64,000 nt of DNA from Gelatoporia subvermispora B. Taxonomy: Eukaryota > Basidiomycota > Agaricomycetes > Polyporales > Gelatoporiaceae. The stretch covers positions 694,556-758,555 of the forward strand of contig KB445793.1 in NCBI GenBank assembly GCA_000320605.2, written 5' to 3'. Position numbers and translations under genes: made by a program. This document shows, one piece after another, positions 22,389 to 33,787 of this stretch (position 1 is the stretch's first letter; the number at the start of each line of letters is the position of its first letter). Under the pieces are notes generated by a model. The model saw only the letters and a list, made by a program, of their open reading frames with translations, was not told where the DNA came from and did no database searches.

Positions 22389-24478
22389 AGCGAGCGACGA
22401 GAACGAAAGAGAGTGAACGTTACGCCGGGCAGTCGACTGCGGGCGAGTAGGTGTGTGACTTATGTATGTATGGAAGACAAACGCTGGTCCTGACACGAGA
22501 ATGCGGCCGCTGACAGGTATCAAGGAGCACAGGCACCGAGAGGGTTAGACGGTCCTCGTGAATGGAAGAACAGTCAATGGAATCTATGAGCAGAAATTCC
22601 TATGGCCAGATAGGAATCGGCGGCGGCGGGGAGGGGGGCGAAAGGATACCACGGCACAGGGCATGGCTGTCCAGCGGCATCGACAGCCATCATATCAGCG
22701 CTCACTCGGCCGACAACTGCATGGTGAAAGTTCGTCATAAGAATAGTTTCAGACCCCGACGCAGCGATGGCCCCCTTCTAGATGCTTATTCTTATCTCCG
22801 CTCCAACATAACGAAAATTCCCGAGAAAATGACATCAATGCTATTACGATGGCCCTGAAGATACTTCCGCGAACGCAACTACAATCGCCTTTGCTGGCCA
22901 CCAGTCGGCTACAGTGAAACGTCTATGTGAACATGCAAGTCAGGCCTGACAAGGGAGGGAATATCAGTCGAGCTGATTCGTCCGGTGTCGTCGGTCTGTG
23001 ATACGTGCGGTCAACTGCAAACACATTGGCGGAGGCGACGCGGAGATTCGTACATACGATCCGTCGGTGCGAGTCGGCTAAAAGTAGACACTCCGCATCT
23101 GCCGCAACTCCGCAGGAGTGTCGATGCTCGTCCGATAGAAGAATTGGTTGCATGAGAGAATACGCGACCAGTATGCCCAAGTAGGGGTCGGCAATACAGT
23201 CATGATATTTTGAGAGCTCGGGTGCAGTCCGCGAAGCGATCGAGGTAAGTTCCTGTTACCAGCGCGGGAGGATGGGCCTGGCGGTCCCGAACAACAGCGG
23301 AGGATGTTGCTCGTCTGCCCCGAGCCGGGGAAAGATCAATTGTGCCTTATGCGCATACTCTATAATGTTCTTGTGCGCAGGCAGCCGCGAAGGCGTGTGA
23401 GTTCGCCAAGTAAGATTGCATGCGCCAGTCTGCAGGTAATTGGCTGACATACTGATGAAGCTGTCAGCGGGCCTAGGTGCCTGATGATTACCGCGAGACT
23501 TCAACGGCTCTATATCGGTGTGTATAAAACTCGGGCTGCAAAACGTCGATCTCTCCGGTGTATGGCAGGCGGCCCAGGCCAGGGCAATCGCGCTAGAGAC
23601 CGAACAGATCAAAGTGTCGAAGGGGGCACACGGTGCTTCGAGAAGCCATTTGGGGCCGAGAGAGACAGATACAGTTGTTATTGCCCGACAGTCCTGACCA
23701 CTATCACGCCCAGACGGCCGTAGAACGAATCAGAATCCGTGCATGCGTCTGCGCTTGTGCCGAGAGTCGGCGATGGAAGCAATGTGCTGGTCGGTTGTAG
23801 AGCGAACTGAGAACGGTAGACAAACGCCAGCCTTCAAGCCATCGAGCGTTGGCATCGGTGTGTCGTGCATAATCGCCGCAGGTCATACACGTCGCACTTG
23901 ACAGTGAGGCCCATCACAGTCAAGACTTCCTCTGGACAGCACGACCCGCGCTGCAAGTTGAAGCGTACCGTAGCTGATGAGTAGTTGCCAGACATATAGA
24001 GTAATTCCTGTGGATTCTACGCTGCAACAGACCCGCATCCGGTACCGAGGTCCCATCGCGAAAGCCCCGCCAGCAGGTCCATAAGCAGAATGAATGCATC
24101 CGAAGTCAAGAATGCCATCACGGAGATCCACGCGAGGTCCGGAATATGCCTCGAGATCACTGAGTACGCGTTGCATGTGTGAAGTCAGACAAGAGCCGTT
24201 CCCTTCGGCTACAGCGCGGCAGAGGTCTACAACGTGGTGAATCTCAAGACGAAGAGGAGGAGGCCAGCGTATGTCTCAAGTGCATGAAGAAGACGCCCAA
24301 CCCGAGCGCGGCATTAACCTTGGATAAATATGGTAACCTGTTCGGGTAAGTCACGCGCTCGAAATTGGGAGCAAATTAGTCAGCGTAGTCGAGGAGATTC
24401 TGTCGGTAGTCGACCACCATCATCTCTTCCATCATCGATACCCAAACTTCCCGTCCGATTCTCTCGACGGACTCAACG
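22389..24478. other. Intergenic region between GH16 and FZO1
   Basis: About 2.1 kb between divergent genes. On the minus strand near 24060-24150, one frame reads a membrane-like helix (ISVMAFLTSDAFILLMDLLA). No neighbouring exon gives a recognisable protein, so a relic gene is possible. Nothing else stands out. Confidence 0.4.
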
Positions 24479-27102
24479 ATGTCTCAGTCGTACTTCCCGC
24501 TGTCGCTGTCGCGGTCAATGCCGCTACCAGCGGCGGAGGCTCCAGAGGAGCACTCAACACACTCCCACGCGGAGGACGTGAAGGAGGCATACATCGCGAA
24601 GAAGGACAGGTTCGTAGCAAATTTTTCTGGGATGCGGTTTCGTGTCTGAGCAAGTGTAGACTATTGAATGCCATTGACGAAACACAAGTTGTGCTCAGCG
24701 ATTTGCGCAAGTTCAATAAGGAGGAGTGGGTGGTACGGTATCCCCAAGTGCTTGAGCAACCCTCCGCGAGCGGCTCTTCAACCACACCAAGACACAAGGC
24801 CATCCGTCGGTCGCTCTCGTTCCAGGATGAGCCATCTTTTCAGGCGGACGTCATCGTGAGCCCTTCTGCGAAGGGCATGGCTCGCTCGATATCCCTGGCG
24901 TCTATATCTGATGTGGAGAGTGAGGAGACAGAGGAGCCGGAGCAGGAGGAGGATGAGGCACCTACAGCAGTTGATGAAATTCCCGACTTCAACGTTTTCC
25001 GGCTCGATCTCAAGCTCGGCGCGCATGGGTCATCAAGTTCTCCCGCGGCCCTCGTTTCGCAGCTGGAGAAGAACTCGATTGCGAACTTGCTTGATGAGCG
25101 CATCAGCTCGTCCATGGAGCATATCAACAAGTTGCGGTCACGGGTGGAGGATACGTCGTCGAAGGTGCTGGTCACGGGCGATCTAAACGCGGGCAAGTCA
25201 ACGTTCGTGAACGCGCTCCTCCGTAGGGAGGTGATGCCCATCGACCAGCAGCCTTGTACGACCGCATTCTGTGAGGTGCACGATGCTATGGCGGAGAACG
25301 GAGGAAAGGAGGAGGTACACATTTTGAAGGAGGGAATCCCCTATTCTATAATAGACGACTCGACATTCACCCGCGCGGGCCTCACCGATCTCGAGGACAT
25401 CATGTCCGAGAACGAGAACGTGCAGCAGGTGATGAAGGTCTACCTGAAGGACGCCCGGGAGCCGGAACAGTCGCTGCTTAGCAACGGCCTGGTTGACATC
25501 TCTCTTATCGACGCGCCTGGCCTTAACCGCGATATCTTCAAGACTACCGCGGTGTTCGCTCGCCAGGAGGAGATTGACGTGATCGTCTACGTCGTATCAG
25601 CGGAGAACCACTTCACGCTCTCTGCGAAAGAGTTCCTGACAACGGCCGCCAAGGAGAAGGCTTACATCTTCATTGTCGTCAACAAATACGAGGGCATCCG
25701 CGACAAGGCCAAGTGCAAGCGGCTCGTGCTTGAGCAGATCAGGCAGTTGAGCCCCCGAACTTACGAGGATGCGGAGGACCTTGTCCACTTTGTCGACGCA
25801 TCGGCGGCCCTGCAGAACGGCACGCCCGCGTTTGAGGAGCTCGAGGAGTCGCTCCGCTCATTCGTGCTCGTCAAGCGGTCGAAGTCCAAGCTCATGCCTG
25901 TCTCGACCTACCTCGCCAACATCCTCTCCGACGTTGACTTCCTGGTCGGTGCCAATGCCATTCTCGCGCAGGTAGAGCTTGATCGCGCGAAAGAGGACCT
26001 CAAGCGTGCCCGCCCCGTGCTCGAGAAGATGCAGGATTGCTGCGGCAGCCTCTCGAATAGCCTGGAGAACCTCGAGGAGGACACCACCGCGCGCAGCCAA
26101 AAGATGACCACCGAGTTGCTTACAGAGGCTCTGGAGCGCGTTGGCCAGGGCAAGCTCGGTGCCGACTCGACCCAGATCACCCTGCCGTCTTTCCCCGGCT
26201 TCATGGGTATTTGGAACTACGCGAAGGATGTCCGTCGTGCCCTACTCGCCAGCCTTGATCTCGCGGTCAAGCTCGCGGAGGACCAGGCACGTACCATTAC
26301 TACCGACGCGGTCAACCAGGTCTCCAAGCTCGCCGACGAGCACCTCCCGGAGGGCGTTGAACGCTCGCGCCGCGTCTTCATGCCTGAGGCGATGTTCTCG
26401 GCACGCGCCGGAGCGAAAGGCCTCCGCCGCAAGTCCAGCCGTCTCTCGTCTAGCGCAGTTGTGGCGGGCGGTCTCCACGGCCTCGGTCTCGGCCTCGCGC
26501 AGCGCTCTGACATGCTCGAGACGACCGTCCTCGACATCTTTGACGCGCAGTACCACTTCCACCTGCACTTTGGCGATGGCAAAGAGGACGAGGACGCGTC
26601 CGTCAGCGCGCTGGGCATGTTCTCCGTCGGCCTTGGCGCTCTGACTATGGTTGGCACGAAGGCTGTCGGCTTCCCCGCTATCATCGAGGGCTTCATCCGG
26701 CTCTCGGAGATGCTCGGCAACGAGTCGTCGCGCAAGTGGGCGGCACCTCTGATTGGTGCTGCCGTCATTGGCGCGGGCGCGTACCTCGTTCTCGAGCTGC
26801 CGAACACGATCCCGCGCACGGTCGGTCGCCGCATCAAGGCGTCGCTTGTCAAAGAGGGCGAGCTCAAGGGTGATGACGCGTCATTCGTCTCGGTTCACTC
26901 GGTTCGGGTCGGTCGCGAGACGAGGAAGGTTCTGCGGCTAGCGTCGTGGGACCTCAAGGAGCGCTTCCGCACGGCGATGGAGGAGAGGCTCCGCGAGGTG
27001 AAGGGTGCGGAGGATATGGAGCACAAGGCGAAGACTGCTGTGGAATGGTTCCGTGGCGTGGAACACAAGACGAGCGAGGTGCGGGTGTTGGCTGGGCTCT
27101 AA
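24479..27102 (+). CDS. Mitofusin, dynamin-like GTPase of mitochondrial fusion (857 aa)
   Basis: Fzo1-type GTPase of the outer mitochondrial membrane that tethers and fuses mitochondria. Exon 1 (24479-24609) joins exon 2 (24660-27102) through a 50-nt intron, giving 857 aa. The G domain shows P-loop GDLNAGKSTFVN (about residue 216), the switch-I Thr region QQPCTTAFCEV, the DxxG motif LIDAPGLNRD and VVNKYEG as the G4 motif. Coiled-coil segments flank it (VELDRAKEDLKRARPVLEKM). Two adjacent hydrophobic segments (near 696-720 and 738-755) form the bipartite membrane anchor, and a C-terminal heptad-rich helix follows. The N-terminus has a disordered acidic stretch. Strong codon bias marks it as well expressed. 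It is convergent with VTS1. Confidence 0.96.
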
Positions 27103-27693
27103 GTCCGCTTAATCAGCAATGCTGTCGTGTTTCTTGTATGCTCTTTTCCTTTTCATGATTCTCATCTCTGTAATTTTGTGTTCGGATTCTCAAGGAAGCC
27201 CTAACGGCATTCCCATTCACCGTAGATGTCATTAACGTCCTCCATGCATGTCACTCCCCTCGTTTACTTGTGCAACATTCCTTCGCATTCCACTTTGTAT
27301 TATATATAGCCGATAGCTGACAATCGAAAATTGACACATGGATACGACTAGTCGTGTTTGGTATCCTGGAGGACGCATATCACCGCTCCTTCCTATGAGT
27401 CGCCAAGAAATAGATAGGGCTATGTACACATGAGGGTTACAGTCGTACACACATGCCGCAAGAAAACATAACCGATCCGTCCGTGCACGCAGCGCGTTGC
27501 ACAGCGCGCACGGAACGGTAGATTGTGGAGGTATACATATGCAGTCAAAACCAGGACCAGGATTCGATAGGCAGAAAATATCATATCACAAAAAAGCCCC
27601 TAGGGCCAACACTTGTATTCCATGTAAGCTTGGACCGTCCCTCTGAGGATGTCGGTAATGAGTAACGGTGGGTCACCGAACCAGACGATGATT
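27103..27693. other. 3' flanks of FZO1 and VTS1
   Basis: The 591 bp between two convergent stop codons. It is AT-rich, with poly(A)-signal-like tracts and no gene. Confidence 0.6.
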
Positions 27694-29857
27694 TCAAGTC
27701 GACGTAGAGGAGTTGGCGCCGGCGCTGGCGGGGGCATCCAAGCCCATCTTCTTGCGCACGATCTCGAACGTCTTCAGCATCTTCCTGCGCGCCCCCAGGG
27801 CCGCGACGCCCTTTGCCTCGAGCGCCGCCTCGTCCATCATAACCATGTCCCTCCAGTTCACGTTCTCGAAGTTGGGCGTGTACTTGTGCAGGCGCAAGCT
27901 GCGCAGCCAGGCAGGTATGTCCTCGAGCAGCTTCGGGTCGACGTCCTCCTCGCTATTCCTGCCATCGCGCGATGCCGGTGACTTGACGCTTGGGGAGCGC
28001 ATGTTGCTGCGACCGCTGCGCACGCTGGGCGACGACTGAGGATGCATGCCGAGGCCAAATCCGCCGAGGCCCGCTTGGCCGAGCTGGCCTGCCGCGGCAG
28101 CCATCTGCATCGCGAGCAGCTGCTCGGCAGAGAGGCCCATCGCGGCAAGGTTCGACATGTTGAACATGTTCCCGAAGGGGCTCATGGGCGATAAACCACC
28201 AAATCCGGCCATTCCCAACCCGCCCGCACTAGGCATGCCCATCCCGAGCCCGGGACTGCCAATTCCCATGCCAAACCCGGCCATACCCAAACCATTCATT
28301 CCAGCCTCCTCGTTGAACCTGCCCGAAGAGTTAGAGAGCCCCGGGCTCCGCGAACCGTTCCAGGCCGCTCCGCCAAAATTGTTGCCAACCCCGCTGGCAT
28401 TCCTCAGGCCACTGCCAACAGTTCGCTGATTCTGTTGGCCGTTCGCGCCCGAATTGTTGTCCTCATACATGCCGTTGCTGTTATCGGCGTTGATATTGCC
28501 CTTCGACAGGCGGTTTAGCTTCTTCGGGGGATCCGAGATAAGGGGAACTCCGCCGCCGCTCGTCGTCCAATCAGTGAGTTTTGCCGCAGCCGCATCGAGG
28601 CTGCCAGAAGTGCGGTTCTTCTCGAACATGGGCATCAAAGGAGTGTTTACCATGCTCGCCCAGCTATCGCCGACCATGGGAGATAGGACATCCTGCTCTG
28701 CGCGAGGAGACTTGAAAGCGTTCGCTGCGCCAGAGAAGTCGGTGCTCTTCGGGCGGGAGGCTCCGTTCCCGCTGGAAGAGGTCTCCTGGGCGGGAGAGGA
28801 AGCACGCTCGTCGACCTGGGCAAGTTGGTTCGAACCAGTGCCCCAGCCGCGAGTGTCCACACTTGACCCAAGAGCAGGGGCGGAGATACGGTGGGCGGCA
28901 TTGCTGGCCTTCAGCTTAGCACGCTGCTGGGCCAGGGTCGTTGCAGGGTCGTGACCAATTCCGGAGTTGACGTTCGCAGAGTCCGGGGAAAGGAAAGAAG
29001 ACACGGAGTCGAGACCCAAGGAAGGTCGGTTGCCGGAGAAGTTGCGAGCCGTAGGGGAGGCCGGCAGAGGCGACTTCAACCCAGGCGACTTCAAGTTCAT
29101 GCTGGCCAACTTCGCTTCCATCTGACTCTGCATTGAACCTTGTGTATTACGTTGAGAACACTGTATTGAGCGGGTCGGAACGAAATGAATTGCGCTTACC
29201 TCCCATAGCAGGGCTGAGTAATGCCGTCATCGGATCCGACCGGGCCATCTGCTGGAGGACAGTGATGAAGAACCTAATTTGGACTTGCGTAGAATGTTGC
29301 AAAAGAGAGTAAAGAGCGGCTGTGCGCTCAGCTTCGGATAGGACCTTGAACCCTACAAGAAACGTTAGCACTGACAAAGATACCGATTGCGGAACCAGGA
29401 TGCTAACATTGCTCGATGGCGCTCAACTCCTCCTTGAAGTTGGCGTCCAAAGATGCAGCAGCCATCTCCTCCTGATACATGGTTCAGTGTCATATTTTCT
29501 GGGGCTTAAGTGGGATGCACACACCAGCGTCACTTCGTAGTTTTGGAAGGTCTCAAACCACTGGTCGATAGCTTCGGCTGGGAAAGTCACATCAGTAAGG
29601 GGCAGCTATCTCATAATGTGCGATCGAGGTTTACCTTCGGGGGTCTGGAACATGCCGGCACCACCCAAAAGCTCGCTAGTGGGCCTTCCAGCACCGGAAA
29701 TACCTCCAGGGCGAGGAGACGCGGGCGCAAGCCCTTGGGGACCAACAGATGCGCGAGCAGAGGGTCCCATGGAAGCTCTGAAGTTGGGAGAACGGCCGTT
29801 GGCGTTACCAGCGGGGCCAGGGGAAGGAGTGGGACTCGGCGGTGCAAGCGAAGACAT
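27694..29857 (-). CDS. SAM-domain RNA-binding protein Vts1/Smaug type (645 aa)
   Basis: Vts1 binds short hairpins (Smaug recognition elements) in mRNAs and recruits deadenylase. Exons 29635-29857, 29525-29577, 29408-29471, 29200-29352 and 27694-29138 give 645 aa. The N-terminus carries the conserved Vts1 helical region: [35 protein letters not shown], then [20 protein letters not shown]. The middle is long, low-complexity Ser/Asn and Gly/Met-rich (repeated GLGM-type motifs, about residues 380-450). The C-terminal SAM domain runs from about 565 to 630, with [38 protein letters not shown] and FEIVRKKMG, including the basic Ala-x-Gly-Ala-Arg-Arg-Lys RNA-contact helix. Cytoplasmic role expected. 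Confidence 0.96.
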
Positions 29858-31493
29858 GTCGAGATATTACAAGCTGTTGAAAGAGATATAAAGCGACGTC
29901 GAGTCGGTGGTGGCTAGAAGCAAGCAACACGTGTTGGGCGTGCAACGTTGTGTCTAGACGAGACCAGCGGAGCCTGCCGGTCTAGTGAATGATGAAGTCG
30001 ACGAAGACGACTTGCAAAGACGGCGAAGGGCTCGAGGACGACGAGGAGGGCGATGGAGAGGAAGCTGCGATGCAGCTGAAGCTGGCCGTTGTCATCAAAA
30101 AAGGCCCGGCCACTGGTTGACTACCGCCACAATCAAAACACGCGCATACATTCCCATCGCGCTGCCTCGACCTGCATTTGATCCATCTGCCACACAGGTT
30201 TGACTTCGGTTTGACTCTTTCTGCATTGTTCTGTCCATTCCTGCCCTCGCAATAACTTCAGTCAACCTTGGATAAGCATCGTTCTTTACACCCCCTGTTT
30301 CGATGAATATTGTGGATTTACCGTGACTCCCAAAGCCGGCCACAGACTCAGAACTCTGCGTCCCGAAAATGAGCTGGAACTGATTCGCTAGTAGCATCAC
30401 CATCACCTGTCAGATGTGGAACGCTGACCTGTAATGCTGGCATATTCTTTCGACAAACTGGCAGCCTTTTTCGTTGCTAGAGACAAACGACTTGCCAGCG
30501 GGGAGAGCTGGTGACCGACTATCGCCATGACCTGCCCAACTTATCACGCACGCCGGCCCGTCGCTTCGAATCAGTCCATACTCTCCGCGAGCTCTTCGGA
30601 CATTTGGGCAGCAATCCTTGAAGTCCTCACGTCCCACGTCATGCCCTGCCTTTGTGATTCATGATATCAATCTGATTGTTTTGGCCAGTTGTACTTGTTC
30701 CTGATAGATGGGTCGGGCACAGACTGGCAAGCGACTGCAAGCGGTCTATTTCTGTCGGCCGGCTCTCACAATCATCTGTGCCGAGGGCAGCCATACGGCC
30801 AGGACGTGTCATGGACGCTGTACCTCACATTCAATCTCCCTGGGCCGCATTGGGTGCGCAGGGAAGCGCTTGACGACCTGGTCTAGACGCACAAATGTGT
30901 TGTTCCACGATTTTGGCTGAGCGCCTTCATACTGAACTTCGAACTTTCAGTGGTGGGCGATCTGCGGAGACGAGCAACAGTTGTTTCCACTGTCAAGCCT
31001 GCGTTCGTATTACCAATTCGGAGCCTATGGCCGTATCGCAGAATCTGCTGCTTTGCCTACCGAGGAGCCAGTCGGCCACAATCGCATCAGCCTTCTTTCA
31101 TCCTCGAGTCCAATCTTGTGGACCCAGGCACCCAACCATCCGCTCGGCTTCTTCCATTCAGAGGCTTGTCCCGGTCCTATCGGTGCTCAGACACTTGTGC
31201 GATGGTTTCCGGACGTGCTTCTCCGCCGGAATAGCGGGATAGCCTGGACAGGCAGCTTGTAGAATGTGTTTGGCTGTTTCCTGTTGTGTCGTGACAAGAT
31301 ACGGCCGCCAGTACATGATTCGCCTGCGAAATCTCGAGGTACGATCTCGCGTCCAGTAGACGGGGCCGTCGCAGGAACGCTCTCAAGTCGCTACATAAGC
31401 CATGGACAGGCAGATCCTACCGTCATCCCTGCGCTCGTGCACCCGGGGATCCATTCACCCGTTTCGTCATACATACCTTTTTTGCCGCTAAAA
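29858..31493. other. Intergenic region with unexplained + strand frames
   Basis: About 1.6 kb upstream of both VTS1 and the secreted repeat protein. Two + strand frames (about 30689-30886 and 30945-31262) are longer than their surroundings, and the second reads smoothly (for example GPIGAQTLVRWFPDVLLRRN). They do not start with a clear ATG, they show no family signature, and no splice model links them. They may be a relic gene or chance. Confidence 0.4.
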
Positions 31494-32768
31494 ATGAAGT
31501 ACTACTTAGTACTATCCTCTCTTGTAGCCTCCGCATTCGCATCGCCTGCCCTGTTAACACGCGATGTTGATGTTTCTCTCATTCCGGCGTTCGGCGTGCA
31601 GGCTGGCGTAAATCCTGATGGAAATGGGTATGCACTCGCATTTTCACGACCAAATTTCAACTGACTCTATCTCGCAGCAATTGTGACGGAATTGACGGTC
31701 TGTGTGCATCACGGACGTACCTTCAGACCGATCTGACAGCATCCAGGTCCTGACGGTGTCCCCATTCTCATTCCCTGTTCTTGCCCGCCCGACCGCGATG
31801 CGTTTGTTCAGGTGATAGACTTGCTGCACAGCCTAGGTCTCCGCGCTGACGCCTGCCGCCTACAGGAAGTGAATACCAACGTCAACGCTGGTATCGTCGT
31901 CAACAATCCGTCATTGCAGGTCAGCTTCCCGACGGACGATTCTATTGGCTCTCAGCTCGCCCGCCTCAACACCGCGTTCGACACCCTACAAAATTTCGCT
32001 GGTCCAGGCGTTGGCTGTCCCATTGAGTCCACTGACTGGACACAGCTGCGGGTAGAAATCAGTGACGGAGATGTCCCCACCAGTACCCCTTCTGCGCCGT
32101 CCTCGAACCCGACCTCCGCTCCTTCGGCTCCGCCTACATCCGCTCCTAGCGCACCGCCATCTTCTGGCCCCACTGTCGTTCCGACCACAGTGGCTTCGCC
32201 CTCTGCGGCTTCTAGCGCGCCGTCGGCCGCTCCTACGGGCGGTGTTGACCCGGCACTCGTTCCTCCCTTTGGTGTACAAGCTGGCGTCAATCCGGATGGA
32301 CAAGGGTGAGCCTTCCATTTGTGCGTCAGACAGAGCACCTTCTCATGGTGATTTCCAGGAGCTGCGATGGCATAGATGGTACGTCGATACCACTTTAGAC
32401 GTTTCCACGCCGCCCAATCAGCATGCCACAGGCCCAGACGGTGTACCCGTCCTAATTCCGTGCACCTGCCCACCTGACAGAGACACTTTCATAGCTGTGC
32501 GCCCTCACGTTCACTCGTCTGACAGGTTGTATTTGATATCTTTCTATAGGATGTTAGTGCGAATGTCGCCGCTGGGTTCATCATCAGCAACCCTGGCCTC
32601 CAGATATCCTGGCCCACGGACAATTCCACCGCATCTCAACTTGCGCGCCTGAACACTGCCTTCGACACTCTGCAGAACCTGGACGGCATTGGCGTTGGCT
32701 GCCCTATCCAATCCACCGACTGGACTGCGCTGCAAGCTGAGATCGTCGCGGAGTCCGAAAGTACGTGA
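31494..32768 (+). CDS. Secreted protein with two tandem Cys-containing domains (320 aa)
   Basis: Basidiomycete secreted protein of unknown function. Seven exons: 31494-31627, 31678-31697, 31747-31811, 31866-32305, 32359-32378, 32432-32496, 32550-32768. A signal peptide (LVLSSLVASAFAS) precedes domain A (about residues 28-134). A Ser/Pro/Ala/Thr-rich, probably O-glycosylated linker follows (about 135-193), then domain B (about 197-318). The domains match closely: FGVQAGVNPDGNG against FGVQAGVNPDGQG, CDGIDGPDGVPILIPC against CDGIDGPDGVPVLIPC, and ARLNTAFDTLQN in both, ending GVGCPI-x-STDW. Each has four or five cysteines. Intron positions and the 20- and 65-nt exons are also duplicated. The last stop (32766-32768) follows ESEST. 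An extracellular matrix or small-molecule role would be a guess. Confidence 0.9.
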
Positions 32769-33550
32769 GGATGTCGGAGGTTAGTTGCCGATCATGCAGC
32801 CCCGATCATCTTCGCGTGCATTCTCGCAGATGCATGCAGGTCGATACCCGATGTGGGTATGTGGATTTTGCGCAGTATGTACATTCTGTGTCTTCTTAGA
32901 GTCACTTGCGATCGTTTTGCCTTGCCGTCGGACCTCATGCCCTCCGTTCAGGGACTGTCTTTTACCTATCCGTTACTTTTCTATCTTGGGAAGTGTTCTA
33001 GCAGTTAACTCGTAGTCTTCGCGCGGTCTCAACGTTTCCAATTTGAAATGCGATGATTCTTAGAGACGGTCGACTACTTTGGTGCTAGGAATACAACTAA
33101 AAATTTGGACCGCCGATCCTGAATATAGTCCTTCCACCATCCCTCCTACATGAAGGTCTATAGACTGTCCCAAAGACTACCCTGATTGAGTCCGTGGTAT
33201 TTCCGAGTAGACGTCTAGTGTCCTTGAGTCCTCCAGACGCGATGCGAGCTAATACGGCGCTCGGTGTCCTGTGGGCTGATCCCATACTCCATGCGCTTAC
33301 ACCCTCTGAGTCTGACGCCGCAAATGTCGCTCGTCACTGATGGAAATCCTTGTCCGAGATCACCGACAAGCCAAGAACGACGCGTGTGTTGCTCAAATTC
33401 CTCCGGTGCGCGTCTGAGTGCGGCGAGAGAGGGCGCATGAGTAGGATGCATAGTACGATGATGAAATGGTGTCGGCGTGTAGGTCCGTCCGCGACGGCGA
33501 GTCGGTGGGTATGGTGAACTTTGACGCCATGCCTCACGTAGAGGCGCAAG

Positions 33551-33787
33551 ATGGGTGGGTTATGGTGGGCGGCTCAGAAGAAGACGGGTGAGTTGGTCGC
33601 CGCGGCGGTTCGTATCGAACCTGACGAAGAGGAAGCGCCCTTTGGCCCCGAAGGTGGCCTGGAGCAAGACGCGGGTGCTGCGCACATCGTGGTCGTAGAG
33701 AAGGCCATGTCAGCAAGTGATATCGAGAGGATGATGTTCGAAAACGCTTTCGTGGCGCGTTGCAGAGGTGCTGAGGGCGTTGGGTGA
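33551..33787 (+). pseudogene. Unrecognised fragment, related to 36259-36447
   Basis: An open frame of 79 codons containing AQKKTGELVAAAVRIEPDEE and APFGPEGGLEQDAG. The block aligns with a second fragment 2.7 kb downstream. An AG just before its ATG (33549-33550) could be a splice acceptor, and the sequence is out of frame with the open frame upstream. I do not recognise the family. Confidence 0.35.

Noticed and set aside
26217..26867. Long minus-strand open frame (216 codons) inside FZO1
   Set aside because: It lies antisense to the strongly conserved mitofusin and is rich in Ser/Arg, as expected from GC-rich codon bias on the other strand.
28454..28954. Plus-strand open frame over VTS1
   Set aside because: Antisense to the low-complexity centre of VTS1, with no start context or homology.
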